Below, piece after piece: positions 22,334-34,099 of a stretch of 64,000 nucleotides of DNA. Within the stretch, counting starts at the first letter, position 1; each line of letters opens with the position of its first letter. A program made the translations under genes and the position numbers. This DNA comes from Cricetomys ansorgei (Eukaryota > Chordata > Mammalia > Rodentia > Nesomyidae): the NCBI GenBank assembly GCA_026225945.1, contig JAMJFZ010003163.1:20706501-20770500 (forward strand). The letters are read 5' to 3'. Under the pieces are notes generated by a model. That model had not been told where the DNA came from and made no database searches. It saw nothing but the letters and a program-made list of their open reading frames with translations.

Positions 22334-22602
22334 AATACAGAGGGCTCCATAGGATTACCGAGGGGAGGAGCCTGCGTGTATCCCTCCAGGAGCACCCTTA
22401 GCACCCCTCACGGAGAGGGGCAGATGACCATCTTTGACGCTGATGTACGGGGTGTGGCATCGGCCTCCGCAGAGCAGTGAGTTTTGCTAAGGAATGAAGA
22501 ACTCATGTACAGAGTTTGGCTTTCATCTGCAAACCAAGGCTTCAACTTTGAACTGTCATGTGTGTGCTTTCTCAGGATCCCAAATTCAGTGTTTTACAGA
22601 AG
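22334..22602. other. Unassigned non-coding DNA
   Basis: No repeat or coding signal recognised between the weak CTCF-like motif and the G-rich run. Confidence 0.4.
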
Positions 22603-22621
22603 CGGGGGGCGGGGGCGGGGG
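22603..22621 (+). other. G-quadruplex-capable run
   Basis: GGGGGGCGGGGGCGGGGG provides three long G-runs separated by single C residues. The first run of six can supply a fourth tract only with a very short or absent loop, so quadruplex folding is possible rather than certain. Confidence 0.5.
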
Positions 22622-23210
22622 ATGGACACACATTATCCATTTTCCCACAACGTCATCCCTGCTGTAAATAAGAACGTTTGGATTGTTTTCTGTTTGTTTG
22701 TTTTTTTTGTTTTTTTTTAAATTTGATTTAATTTAATTATTTTGTTTGGGAGCAAATGGAAACTTTTAGTGAGTAATCTCATTCTGACTCTCAAGAATGA
22801 CTATCAGGAGCATACATCTTGTCAACTGCCTCTCACATGGTTGGTTAGGGTCTGACTTGTTTATTTGTGCACTGCCACCTACATTGGGATCTCTTCAAAG
22901 GCTGCAGCCATTCTGCCGCGTGCCTCCAGTGCTGGGCGCAGAATATGGCAGGCACAGTTGGTGCGGAACACGAATGACTGCATTGAACTGTGTGGCAAAT
23001 GACTCCTCTTTCCCTCCGTCTCGTTCTCCACCGTTAGGTCACATCATTACAGCGGAAGCGTCACCATTTGCTGCCTTCTGTGAGAGCATGGTCGCAGGCT
23101 GTTGTCGAGAGGGCAGTTCTAAGAACTACCTCCTACCGTGCTACAGGTTACCTGTATGAAGATGGCCTTGAGACCGCTTGACAACCAGCTCCCTCGCATG
23201 GCCACGAGAG

Positions 23211-23227
23211 GGCAGCAGAGAACACGA
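23211..23227 (+). promoter_or_regulatory. CTCF-like motif
   Basis: GCCACGAGAGGGCAGCA matches the CTCF core CCASYAGRGGGCRS at all positions but one. It is not inside a recognised SINE. Confidence 0.5.
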
Positions 23228-24044
23228 TGCCGGCCACGGTCCTTTTGTCCAGCCTTTGTCTTCAGCTCCCAAGTTCCCTCAATTTTCCCAGCTTTCATCC
23301 TTTTGTTAACTTTTGGCTTTATGGAAGCAAGTTTCAGTACAGGACAGCCTGGCTGGTTTTAGAACAAAGAAAACGATTCTTTTTGTTCCCTCTACCTCAG
23401 AAAAAAAAAATAATTTTGTCGATGAGCAGAATCATTCAAGGTATACAAGATGTACTTTTTTTCTTTTTTTTAAATGACCTCCCCTTTAGAAAATAAAAAA
23501 AATAAAACAAAGTCTCTTCTACATTGGGTTAGAGCTTTTCCTTGTGGGCACCTTTTCTGTAAGATCTTTAGCTGATCTCTCCCATTACTTCCTCCAGCTG
23601 CCATTCTTCTTCTGATTCAAAATCCAGTCAGGGGAAAAGCTCTCATTGGAAGGATAATTAAAGTAGATGAACAAGTCCGTCAGTACCAGCTAATCCCAGT
23701 AAGCCCAATTCAGCTTCTATAGATTGAGGGATAAAAGTGTTCTCCCATCAGGTTTGTTCACGGCTGGACTGCAGCCTCGTCTAAGAAATCACTCAGCACA
23801 TAAATACAAGGTCATAGAGACTAAGTTTCTACATAAGTCAGATTCAGTTTGTTTCAGTTTGACCCAATTGCACAGGTCAAGGAATAACCGCCAAACGACA
23901 AAAAGGCTGTGGAGGGCCAACACCTCAAACCTTGCCTTCACACAAAAGTTTTCTTCAAGTTCTGAGAAGTACCTTCACATGGGCACACAATTGAAAAGAG
24001 ACTTTTAAAATGTCAATTTACCAATCACTACTGAAAATCAGTTA
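23228..24044. other. Unassigned non-coding DNA
   Basis: A/T runs lie near 23401 and 23455-23510. GGATAATTAAAG (about 23651) and GCTAATCCCAG (about 23689, an OTX-like TAATCC) are isolated motifs. No gene or repeat family was recognised. Confidence 0.45.
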
Positions 24045-24330
24045 ATACTGCTTGGGGAGATAGGTCAATGGGTAAATTGCTTGCTGCTCAATCATGATAG
24101 GATTTCAGATCCCCAGGACCCTTAAAGCCAGGCACCATAGGGTGTACCTGAAATCTCAGTGCTCCTACTGTGTGCTGTGAACTAGGAACGAGAGAGTCTT
24201 CAGAAGCTCATCGGCCAGACAGCTTGATGCAGAGAGGTGAACTGGAGACCTTGATGAAAACAACGTGGAAGGTGAGGACCTACGTCTGAGATTGTCTTCT
24301 GACCTCTACTGTGGCATGTGTCATCACACA
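24045..24330 (+). mobile_element. B4 SINE, near full length
   Basis: The ID-like head CTTGGGGAGATAGGTCAATG..GGTAAATTGCTTGC is followed by GATTTCAGATCCCCAGGACC, then a B1-like body, then GATTGTCTTCTGACCTCTACTG and a CA-rich tail. This order of blocks is the B4 structure. Confidence 0.8.
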
Positions 24331-24332
24331 TA

Positions 24333-24370
<38 letters not shown>

Positions 24371-24766
24371 CATACATGCACACACACATGCACATAAACA
24401 CATACACACACATACACACACACATATGCACATACACATGCATGTACACACATACACACACATACACACACACATACACAAACTCACACATACATACACA
24501 TACATGTACACACACACATACACACACACGTGCACATACACACGCATACACGCACATACACATACGTACACATACATACACACACGCACATACACTCACA
24601 CATACATACACATACACACATGTACACACACATATGCACATACACACGCATGTACACACATACACACACGTACATACACACATACATACACACATACACA
24701 CACACGTACACACATACACACACGTGCACACATACACACACATGCACACACACACACGCACACACA
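24325..24766. repeat. 440-bp CA/CATA microsatellite grown from a B4 tail
   Basis: It starts as pure CA directly at the B4 3' end and continues as mixed CACATA, CACACG and CATGCA units up to an L1M remnant. All six frames give His-Thr, Cys-Val or Tyr-Val repeats of up to 172 codons that are artefacts. Confidence 0.97.
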
Positions 24767-25330
24767 GATTATTCCATTTCTAGGAATCTACCCTACATAA
24801 ATTCATATATGCATGATAATATAAAAGCACCCATTGAGACATTTATTATAACAGATAATTAGGAATAACCTCAATATCTATCAATAGGGAATTGTTTCCA
24901 TATACTTTGGTACCCATGCTGTAAAATACCTCACAGCTAAAAATAAATAAATAAATAATAAATAAAGCAGGAAAACATAATGATAAAAACATGAGGTTAA
25001 ACTAAAGCTGGTGGTATCATATCAAAATTGCCTATCACGCATAAGGCCTGGTACCCTGGACCAGAAAGAAAACATAATGAGACAGATATATCTATGATAA
25101 AATGAAGGGGTGTCTGAGAAATACTGACAGCAATGTGTTTAAAAACTCAGGTATTATTCATTTTAAAGCACATGGTTATGGGTGTAAACGAATGCAAACA
25201 CGGAGTGCTGTTTACAAGGTCTGAAAGGCTTCATATAAAACAGGTTTGGGGGAAATGTTGTAAATCCAATGCAGGAGTTAAAAGGTGAAATTTTTACCAT
25301 GTTCTGCTATCACATTGTGCAATTCCTTTT
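24767..25330 (+). mobile_element. Ancient L1M 3' region
   Basis: ATTCCATTTCTAGGAATCTACCCTA, TTTATTATAACAGATAATTAGGAAT and CAATATCTATCAATAGGGAATTG are the sense 3'-region blocks of L1M. They continue to AATAAATAAAGCAGG-like sequence. An AATA/AAATA tract lies at 24940-24966. No open frame of L1 survives. Confidence 0.75.
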
Positions 25331-26037
25331 TAAAGGGTCTATAAAGTTGCTTACACAAGTTGGCCCTGATCAGCCGAGTCATGCCTGGTCTTATCCGCCA
25401 TTCACTAAAGCTATCTCTTCGGGCACTAGCTAGCATTTGATCCCCATATCCCTAGGACAAGAAAAGAGTTCTAGGGTTTGGATTTGGGGAAACTAACATA
25501 ACTCTGCTAAGCATAAGCAAATGAAGCAAATGGAAAAATTGAATACTCTTGATTCCCAAATTGGAAAGGCAGCCAGTGTCCTCTGATTACCAGTCCTGCC
25601 AAGAAATGGACAGAAGATTTGTCTTGAGGGGAGCTTAGGGTTCTGTTGATGGTCCTCATTCACCAATGAAGCAATAACAGCCTGGCAGATCATGTAACTT
25701 CACAGTTTGTAAAATGGGCACGCTGATCTGAGTTCCCTGCACATCATGGAGTGACCAGGTCATTTATCATCTCAAACCAAGATACTTAGGAGAGTGAGGA
25801 GTGGTATAATTCATAACTACTGTGGGACGGCAGCAAGTCTGGACTGCTCTGGGCTAAGCAGATGCTGACCTTCTCTGACCCATCCTAAATTCCAGAGGAG
25901 TGGCTCTGTGAGGGTCTCACCTCACCTCCTCCCACTGCGAGGCCTTGCTGAGCTGCTGCCCCTTACAGAAGTCAACTAAAGGAAAGCAGTTCCTTGCTAT
26001 CCTTCTAAATATTCATGAGCTATTATCTTTTTTACTT
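25331..26037. other. Unassigned non-coding DNA
   Basis: No gene or confident repeat recognised. Confidence 0.5.
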
Positions 26038-26255
26038 CTAAAGATTTATTTTACCATTTATCAAGCATATGTTTTACTGTACATGTGTGTCTGTACAGAT
26101 GCCTCACACAGGCAAGACAAGGGCACGAGGTGTCCTGGGGCTGGAGGGAAAGCTGGTTGTAAACCTCCTGACATTGGTACGAGGAAACAAACTTAGGTCC
26201 TCCAAGGAGATGCATGTGCTCTTAACCTCTGAGGCATCTCTGCAGCTCTACTAAA
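26038..26255 (-). mobile_element. B2/B3 SINE, reversed, old
   Basis: A reversed AAAGATTTATTTTACC tail lies at the left. ACAAACTTAGGTCCTCCAAGG and GTGCTCTTAACCTCTGAGGCATCTCTGCAGC at the right are the complement of the tRNA-derived head. The body is strongly diverged. Confidence 0.75.
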
Positions 26256-26669
26256 AATTATCAGGTTATCTTCTTGGCTCCTCAGAGGAAAGGAACCAAT
26301 AGCAATTAACCAAATCTGTCCTGGAAGAAACAGGACCAAATCAGGGCAAGTACTAAACCCGGAGCCTCTGTGACGTGACACAAAAACCTAGCTTTGTCAT
26401 TGCAGTTTTCCTGATAGGCCTCAGTCAACTTAGAGGTGAGAATGGAGATATCTAGTGGAATTTGACTTTCACATTCACATACAATAATTAAGACAGTTAT
26501 AATTTTAAAAATCTATGTTTATCGGGAATTCACATGTGCCTTGGGCATCCTCTGCTGTAATTTTGTTACTGAACTCCTTTCTGCTTTATGTTCCTGAAGT
26601 CCATACATGCCAATGATTCTTCAGCTGGGCTCTTGGAAGTACAGACCGATGAGGCACAGTGGTCCAACC
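26256..26669. other. Unassigned non-coding DNA
   Basis: No gene or repeat family recognised. Confidence 0.5.
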
Positions 26670-26670
26670 T

Positions 26671-27166
26671 TGTACTGGCTGCCAGGGACAGACCTGACTG
26701 GGGCAGCAAGGACATGAAGAAATGACAGGCACACATACTCAAGGACAGAAATAGAGATAGACAAATAGGTTGGTATCAGACGATCTGGGCTCTCTGATGG
26801 AGAGGGTGCAGCACCCAAAAGCTCAGCATTTTTATTAGAAACAATTGAGAAGAGCGGTGAGGTTATTGTATGCAGCTGAGCACGGGGGCAGGGTTATTAT
26901 AGGCAGATCAACAAGGAGGTGGGTTATTATATACAGCTGAACAAGGAAGCAGACAATCACAGTAGAAGTCTCTGTCTTCGGGCTGTAAATAACCTCGGGG
27001 AGAAAGACACTGTGCACATTCTCTTTGCACACTCTTGACATTTTGCACTTGGAACCCCCAAAGAAGGCTTTGTTCTCCCTCTGAGCTTCACCTGGCAGGG
27101 AGGAAGCTTTGCCACTTTCCCATGGTCTGTGGCTAGAGTCCTTGACAAGTCATCGGCAACACACAT
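26671..27166 (-). mobile_element. Probable LTR, reversed, with internal tandem repeats
   Basis: A reversed AATAAA lies at 26831-26836. About 150 bp of R/U5-like sequence lies to its left and a longer U3-like part with tandem repeats lies to its right. Plus-strand ends TGTACTGGC and CGGCAACACA give possible TG..CA termini, but no convincing target duplication was found, so the boundaries are tentative. Confidence 0.45.
26861..26952. repeat. Three tandem copies of about 30 bp
   Basis: Units begin GGTTATTGTATGCAGCTGAG (26861), GGTTATTATAGGCAGATCAA (26892) and GGTTATTATATACAGCTGAA (26922), each ending in an AAGGAGG-like purine run. They lie in the U3-like part of a probable LTR, where tandem repeats often act as enhancer copies. 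Confidence 0.85.
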
Positions 27167-27211
27167 CCAGTGGGGACTTCCAATACTCAGAGCCCCCTCC
27201 CCATCTCACAC

Positions 27212-27310
27212 TCATCCCAGCAATCCCAACACTCAGATAGATGAGGCAGGAGGATGGTGAGTTTCAAAACCAGCGTTGATGACAGACTATATAGCAAGAC
27301 ACTGTCTCTA
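27212..27310 (+). mobile_element. B1 SINE, old and truncated
   Basis: CAGCAATCCCAACACTCAGA, GAGGCAGGAGGATGGTGAGT and TATATAGCAAGACACTGTCTC give the B1 order from the middle to the 3' end. Confidence 0.75.
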
Positions 27311-28934
27311 CAGCATCAAGATGAACAAACAGATAATAACAGATTGGTGCCAGTAGGGCAAAAGCCACAGAAGGACCTTACAGGAAGTGACGTGGGGTAT
27401 TTCTTCCGCCAGCCCTATCCAAAGTTCTGTGGATATCTTCTTCCATTGAATTCCCCCTTGTCCTCCAGCTTCCCAACAGGAAACAGGAAGGCATCCTCAG
27501 GAATTCTCGCCCAGTTGACCTCTCCAAGCCCCAACCGATCCTTACACCCTCTCCAGCCATGGCCATGTCTCCTGCAGTTCCCTAGACCTCCCTGAACACC
27601 TAGACATTGTTTGGGTTCCTCTCCGGCCTGTCCACATGCTGTTTATCTTGTTAGTTTGTATGAACAGCAGTTCAGCCTCTGCAGTCTCACTAGCTCCTCA
27701 CTATCCTGCTTTCTGGACATCGTTATGACAGTCTGACTTAACACGTTCTTTTCATTTCCTTTTTTTCTGTTTTCTCCCTCCAGATAGATGCTCCATGGAC
27801 AAAGCATAGATTGGCCTTGACTGCTACCGTGGACCCAGCTCCCAGAAGACTGTCCAGCACCTATAAAAAGCTGGAGGGAAATTGCGTAGATGTGCTGCGC
27901 ATCCACCAGAAACCTTCCCTGGCCATCCATGCCAACATGGCAGCCCTGCTTCTTCTCCCTGATGCCCATTCAACCAATCCTTCCTGAGCGTCATCAGAAA
28001 GAACACAGCATGTCAGGGCAGTCTAGGCGAACCCCAAAACAATACAGACCATTTTTGTTGCCTCTGGTTGTTTCTAAGAGGTTAAAGGTAAACCCCTGCT
28101 GTTGAAAACACTGCACGCATAAGACACAAGACCCAGATGATTCGAGCTGGATCTAATGTGAAGGCCTTCTTCCTGAAGTCGAGCTTCCATGGTACCAGAA
28201 AATACCATGCAAGCTGCTAAAGAAGAGGAGCAATAAACAGCCCTACCTATCTGCAACACTTATGAAGCACACACAGCAATGGGCAGCATGGCAAGCTACC
28301 CAGGTTGGTGCTCATCAACGGCTATCTAACGGGACTTAGGACTCACTCAAAAGAAGAGAATCATACCTGGTATCAGAAACCTAGCCATCTTCCTGCAGTT
28401 AGTGTGGTTACAGACTTTAAAAATGAATTTACTACTACTACTTTGCTCTTGCTTGACCAGCATCCTCAAGCTTATCCTCATACCCACAGATAAGTGTAGC
28501 TTCCACCCCTCATCAAAGGTTTTCTTTAGAGCATTTAGAAACTGGCACAGAAAACCACAATGGGACAGAGTGCACAGATCAACAGATGGCAGGGCGTCCA
28601 GCCCCAACGAATACATCTAGATCAGAGCTCCTGCATCTGTGGCTCAGAGAACATTGTTTAAGAGAAATCCGAAAGCTGTTAAGAGGCAGAATACAGGAAG
28701 TACGCTGGGAAAGTCTCCCTAGAAATAGCTTCATAAATGAGACCGAAACAATGGCATTTGCATTTGAAGGAGTTGCAGCGATGGCCTACCAGAGATCTAA
28801 GCTGCAGGAAATGCTTTATTGACTTTATGAAATCCTGTTATCAAAACAAAGGGACGTTTTCCTGTGCAGACACAGAGACGCAGAGGTGAGAAGTGCTGGT
28901 GAGAACAATGTTGCTAGTACTCAAATCTGGGTGC
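27311..28934. other. Unassigned non-coding DNA
   Basis: No gene recognised. The part from about 28800 may be the upstream part of the L1M remnant that follows. A frame of 113 codons at 27254-27595 overlaps the B1 and is not supported. Confidence 0.45.
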
Positions 28935-29215
28935 AGAATTACAGTGCTTTGAATTTTGTCCTCCAATTTTTGAATGTATCAAAGTTTTTACAATAATGAT
29001 AACAACTTACTCCTAACACCCAGAGCGAACCCTAATGTAACCTGTGGACTTTGGGTGGCGAGGGGGTCTCCGCTGACATAAGGTATTTGACCGTGGTAGC
29101 AGCTGATGAAGGAATGAATGGCGTAGGGTTTCTGCATTTCTTCTCTGTATTCTGTGAACCTAAGAGTCACTCTTTTTTTTTTTTAAATAAAAGTTATTTT
29201 GATAATAAAAGATAT
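28935..29215 (+). mobile_element. L1M 3' terminus
   Basis: AACCCTAATGTAACCTGTGGACTTTGG, GGTATTTGACCGTGGTAGCAG and TTCTGTGAACCTAAGAGTCACTC give the sense-strand terminus of L1M elements in order. They end in a T-run and AAATAAAAG. Ancient and non-coding. Confidence 0.75.
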
Positions 29216-30249
29216 AACTAACTTAAACGCAAAATATGAAATGTCTTGAGAATTGAAGATCGGGTTAGGATGAGCAACTCGAGCACATGAGAGATCTGTC
29301 AACCCTCTGGGCACATTCCAGCGTGGCTTTTCCAAGCTCCCTGCAGTGTGTCCTCAGTGGGGAAAGCAGATCACTCTCTTTCCTAAGCCATTCCTACCCT
29401 GAGGGACATGGTCCACTGAAAAGAAAACCGGCCGTACCTGACAACTTTCCACGTGAGGAGGACGGGGGTGGGGGGAGCCCATTTTCACATCTCTACCATT
29501 TGAAGCATTATCGTGCATAGCTGGGATGAGCTTTTGGCTGGTTTGCTGTATGAGTGGGTCTTGTTTTTATACTTCACCTGTGCTGGTTGTTGGCGACTCC
29601 CCAGATGAATAAACATGAAACATTCAAATGCGTCTCATCCTGGATGTAGTCAAGGTCATACTCGGGATCAAAGCAAATAGCAACAGGTCCTGTCATCAGT
29701 TTCTAGCTCGGTAGCTACACTCACCGGTAACTGACTGGCTGAAGGGATCTCTCAGTCACTCCCCATGTGAGGGAATATCTTAGATCTCAGAGATACAAAA
29801 GAAAGGAGGGTTTGACTCTCCCTCGTCGGCCTACAACTCCAAGGAGGGACAGGACGATGGACAGCTTAGCTTGTGAGGTAAGGGTTGTTAGCTGTCAGTG
29901 TTTCCAAGAAATGAATAGCGACGTTCGTTTTGAACAAGGTGAAGCTATTTTAGAAACAGAACCAAAAAGAACTCTCTCTGAATTTAGCAAATCCTCCGCT
30001 TTCTCAAATAACAAGCGCCTATTTACTGTGACTAATTCTGAAAGGCAAGCCTTTCAGAAAACCTCCTGAATTTGGACCTGGGCAGAAATGTGAAAAATAT
30101 TCATGCGGACCCTAACTGAAACTAATCAATAACTAGACGGCATGTAAATTAGGAAAATAAATATTATAGAGCCTGTCATTCATCATCGGCAATATTTCTG
30201 TACCAAATGGGATGTCTACACTATAGTTTACAATGTGATCCACCACGAT
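29216..30249. other. Unassigned non-coding DNA
   Basis: No gene or repeat family recognised. A G-run lies at 29465-29477. Confidence 0.5.
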
Positions 30250-30405
30250 CCTACAATGTCCCACTTTCTGTAGAAGAGAACGTAGACTTTGCAGGGTTAT
30301 CCGACTCATGTAAAACTGTCCTTCAAGACTGCAGTGAGCAGCACAGGCTGGACACAAATTCCTATCTCTGACCCAAACTGTGATCCTTCTGCCACTTTGC
30401 TATAG
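30250..30405 (-). mobile_element. MIR SINE, reversed
   Basis: CACTTTCTGTAGAAGAGAACG, GACTGCAGTGAGCAGCACAGG and ACACAAATTCCTATCTCTGAC follow the complement of MIR through to its 5' end. Confidence 0.6.
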
Positions 30406-31194
30406 TGTACCTGACAGAACAGGAAGAAAGGAAGGCTTGACCCTCCCATGTTTCCTAAGGTGAGAAGCATGGCGGGGCCACACAGTGGGCCCGTTGCCTT
30501 AGGACAAACTGTAGTACCTTCTGAAAGTGATGAAGCCCGCTGTGCTACTTCATCTCACAATCCAGCCAGTGAAGTTCTGTGAGTCCATTTCAGCCTCTCT
30601 TCCAGATGACTCTGGGCTCCAATAGCCTCTGGTGACAAAGAGCACCAGCAACTATTCTCTGACTTACTTCCTTTGCTGCTGGGGGTCTTGTGTTGCTCTT
30701 GGGAATAACCGTCTAGGGTCCATCTCCCCAGCAAGAACACGAGCAATGTGCGGGTAGAGCTGTGCCTCTCCTTCCTGATGAAGAGCAGGGGACAGAATCT
30801 GCAGGAAAGGAAGAGGAAACCCAGTGTTGTGGTCTCTGTTTCACACACCAGAAATGATGTAGACATGATGTTCCCCCCCCCCCATCCCCTGGTACAAAAC
30901 TGCATCAAGAAGCAATGGCTCCAGAAAGCATATTGGGAGATGAGTGTACCCCATCTCCATAACTCCCATCTAGCCCAGTTCACAGGCCTTGAGACTAACC
31001 AAAGTTACATCAAATCCCAAGCAAGGGACGGAGAAGCTTGGTTGACAGTCTGGCTGTGAATTCAATAACCTGGAGAACTTACAATGTTCAATCAACACAT
31101 GTCCATTCAGGGCCCAGTGCATGTGCTTATGAACACACACACATCCACACATCCACAAGGCCCTTCGGGAAAGCCAAATTCTAGTTATTAAACA
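30406..31194. other. Unassigned non-coding DNA
   Basis: A C-run (13 C) lies at about 30871-30883 and a short CA tract at 31133-31148. Frames of 103 and 142 codons lie on opposite strands over the same DNA and show no domain signature. Confidence 0.5.
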
Positions 31195-31335
31195 TATTCT
31201 ATGCACCTGGCACAGTGCTGAACATTTTATGTACATATTATTAATCTTCATAACAAGTAGATTGTGTAGTGTAATTTCACATAAAGGAGAGTGGCTTGCC
31301 CAAGGTCATACAGGTGGCAACTGGCGGAGCTAACA
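31195..31335 (-). mobile_element. MIR SINE, reversed
   Basis: CACCTGGCACAGTGCTGAAC, TATTATTAATCTTCATAACAAG, GGCTTGCCCAAGGTCATACAGG and TGGCAACTGGCGGAGC are close to the complement of the MIR 3' end and core. Confidence 0.9.
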
Positions 31336-31347
31336 TGGCTTCATTTC

Positions 31348-31440
31348 TTCAGGGAACATTTGCTCACTGTATGTGCTGGCACAGCCATGGGATACAACAA
31401 CCAACAAATCAGTCAGCCTCTAATCTCAGCTGTCTTGAAG
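31348..31440 (-). mobile_element. L2 3' end, reversed
   Basis: CATTTGCTCACTGTATGTGCTGGCACAG and GGGATACAACAACCAACAAATCAG follow the complement of the L2 terminus directly after the MIR. Confidence 0.65.
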
Positions 31441-31620
31441 CAAACATTTGAGGGAAGGAAACAGATAATAAACTGTAAAGCACTAAATGAACAAGACAAT
31501 CTCCATGGTTTTAATTGTTACACAAGGTATGGTGACTTGGGACACCCCTCCGTGACTGCATAGACCCAAAGTATGAATAACAAAGATATAGCTATGCCAA
31601 GATATTCAGCAGAGGCTTCT

Positions 31621-31645
31621 GGGGTGGGTAGGGATGGGGGGGGGG
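31621..31645 (+). other. G-quadruplex-capable run
   Basis: Four G-tracts in order, GGGG-T-GGG-TA-GGG-AT-G10, with loops of one or two bases. This fits the standard quadruplex pattern on the plus strand. Confidence 0.75.
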
Positions 31646-33139
31646 ACAAGGGAGCCCAAGGACAGCTTAGATGGAGGGGCTGTAGCAAAGTATCCACAGC
31701 ACACTGGCCCGTGAGGTATTAGGGCTTTCCTCTGAGTATTGTAGGAAACACTCTCATGTGCTTTAAAATTATCTTTTATTTTTTCTTTTTCAATAAACAA
31801 GTTGTCTAACTCTGATGTCTAAAGAGGCAGCAGTCAAAAAGGTAAGAAGAAACACATTTCCAGGAGACGACAATGCTACATGCTACAATTAGGCTTGTTT
31901 AGTTCAGACTTGCCTTGGAATGAGGCATTAAGTTAAAAGAAAATATGTCATAGCCTTTTAACCTACAATAACGATGTACCTTAATTACTTCTGGGAAGAG
32001 AAGTCTAGCATTACAGTTAAAGACTATATACACAATTAAGATGTGAAGTTCTCTCAGTAAACAAATATTTAGGTTCTCTTTGTGGGCAGATAAAGAGCAT
32101 GATAGGAGAATTTTAAGCAGTGGGGTGATACCAACTGAAGGCCTTTCAAAGGGTCCCTGGCTATCTGTGATAGGTGGTCCGGAGGAGGAATGGGTGTGGA
32201 GGATGCAGAAGTTGAATGGATGCTTTTGAATTCTGAGGTCTCTCCCTCTGCAATCAGAAGGTCCTCTCCACTTAAAGAGAGCTCGGCTCAGTGAGGACAG
32301 ACATTGACAGGAACATGTGCAGGGTGGGAAATGACAAACTATGGCAGAGACCACACTCTTGGTCTGCACGCTTCCTGACTCTAAAGCAATGTGTAGTCAG
32401 CCCACTCCATTGTTTCTGGGCCATGGTGAGACAGAATGTCACGGTAGGGGGTGCTCATTTCATGGTGGACAGGGAGCAAAAAGGAGGGGACCTGAGACCA
32501 AGCTGAGCCTTCCAAATCAGGCCCCTGCTGAGGTAAGTCCTACCTCCCAGAGTTTCCACCTACTAAAAATACTGTCACCAACTGGGGACCAGTGCTCATC
32601 ATGGGAGCCTGTGAGGGACATGTCATTTTCAAATCACAATGCCTCCCTTGTTCTCAATATGTATTACCTCATCCCATCTCCACAACTGGATTATAGGACA
32701 GGTTTCCCTATGATGGTGGTATCAAAATTTGACCTAGGACTCCATGGTTCTAAAGGGGAGCTATCGCCCACCAACAGAAAACAGCTTTCTATGATGACTG
32801 GTTAGGCTGTTTGCCTAACACGGCATGACTCCTAAAGAAAAGAAACTTACAAACATCTCACATTTCACTGGGGATAAACAGAAAACACATGAAATAGTGA
32901 TTCCTAGCAATCAAAGACCTATGTTCTAAGAGGTGAGGCCCCGGGTTAGCAGGAGTTATAAGGACAACCTGTTTCTAGAAAAATCAAGGAGATCTCCCAG
33001 GCACGCTGTCATTTAGTCAGTCCTGGAAAATAAGTTGAGTCTCTCCTGGTGTGGGGTTTTAAAAAATATTTCAAATCCTTCAGTACTTCTTTAAGAAGTA
33101 AAGTGCATTTGTCTCCTTCAACCTGAGTAGGGACCAACG
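31646..33139. other. Unassigned non-coding DNA
   Basis: No confident repeat. Frames of about 155 codons on each strand near 31.9-32.8 kb start at arbitrary ATGs and show no domain or transmembrane pattern that I recognise. Confidence 0.5.
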
Positions 33140-33475
33140 ATTCAGTCCTAACAATTAGAATCTAAACTGTGGAAAAAGAAACAGCTGTGACTTCTCAGAT
33201 TAGGTCTAAAAAGGTACCGTGGCTTCCTCCCTCACTCTTGGATGGATTGCTCTTGAGCAAGCTAGCCTCCATATTGTCGGGTCACTTAAGCAGACTAGGT
33301 AGAAACCCATTAGGTGGTGAGCAGAGGCCTCCTGTCAATCACCTGCAAGACATGGATATCTCTTGGCCACAGCCGACTTTGTGAAAGAAGATCCTTCGTC
33401 CTTAGTCTGACATCACATAGTTGATTCATGCCAGAATCAGCTTCATGCCAGATCCACTCATGAGAGTTGTTCCCA
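33140..33475 (+). mobile_element. Ancient MLT1-like LTR
   Basis: TCTCAGATTAGGTCTAAAAAGG, GGATGGATTGCTCTTGAGCAAG, CACTTAAGCAGACTAGGTAG, GGTGAGCAGAGGCCTCCTGTCA and CATCACATAGTTGATTCATG follow the order of a mammalian MLT1-type LTR. Ends are not defined. Confidence 0.5.
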
Positions 33476-34099
33476 AATCCCTTCCCACAAGGACTCTAAG
33501 ACAATCCGCATCTGCTGCTATCAGCGGGGAAGGGAGGGTGATTGGCTACACAGCAATAGGTAATTAATCCAGGTGCTAACACTTATATATAGTGAGCGAA
33601 TGGGAAAAATAAAGAAGGTGGGGGAATGAAGTAAATGACAGAGTCCTCGTTTTCAAACACTCGCTCTAATTCTCTGAAACCTACAAGTGGCAGGTTGGGT
33701 TGGAGTTAAGTGCAGAAAAACAGTTTCTGCAAGTTAATAGCCAGGAGCCAATTTCCCTAAAACTCAGTAAATTTACCAAGCAACTACCCAGGGTCACTGT
33801 GTGCCATCAAGAGAGGTGAATGCTAACTAATCTTCCTCTGGAGGGGTTCAAGTGGGCCCAGAATAGAAATGCTCCTCCCCACTGCAGCCAAGGGCAGTGG
33901 AAAAAACCCAGGCTTCTCACGTGCGACCTGCCTTTGTAATTACAACACGGCTGGCAATCATTAAGCACACACCCCTCAGGTTCCAGATAAGCATCTACCT
34001 ACACGCACACATCCACTGGCAGCAGGGCAGGATCCATTACCAGGACTGTGTCCTTCATCTGGGTCACCCATCACAGGAACATGCAATACACCACGGTCT
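33476..34099. other. Unassigned non-coding DNA
   Basis: No repeat or coding signal recognised. Confidence 0.5.

Noticed and set aside
24265..24783. 172-codon His-Thr-rich open frame, and similar frames at 11.7, 10.5, 22.1, 52.4 and 58.5 kb
   Set aside because: All lie on CA/TG repeats, which lack stop codons in several frames on both strands. Composition is purely dinucleotide-driven.
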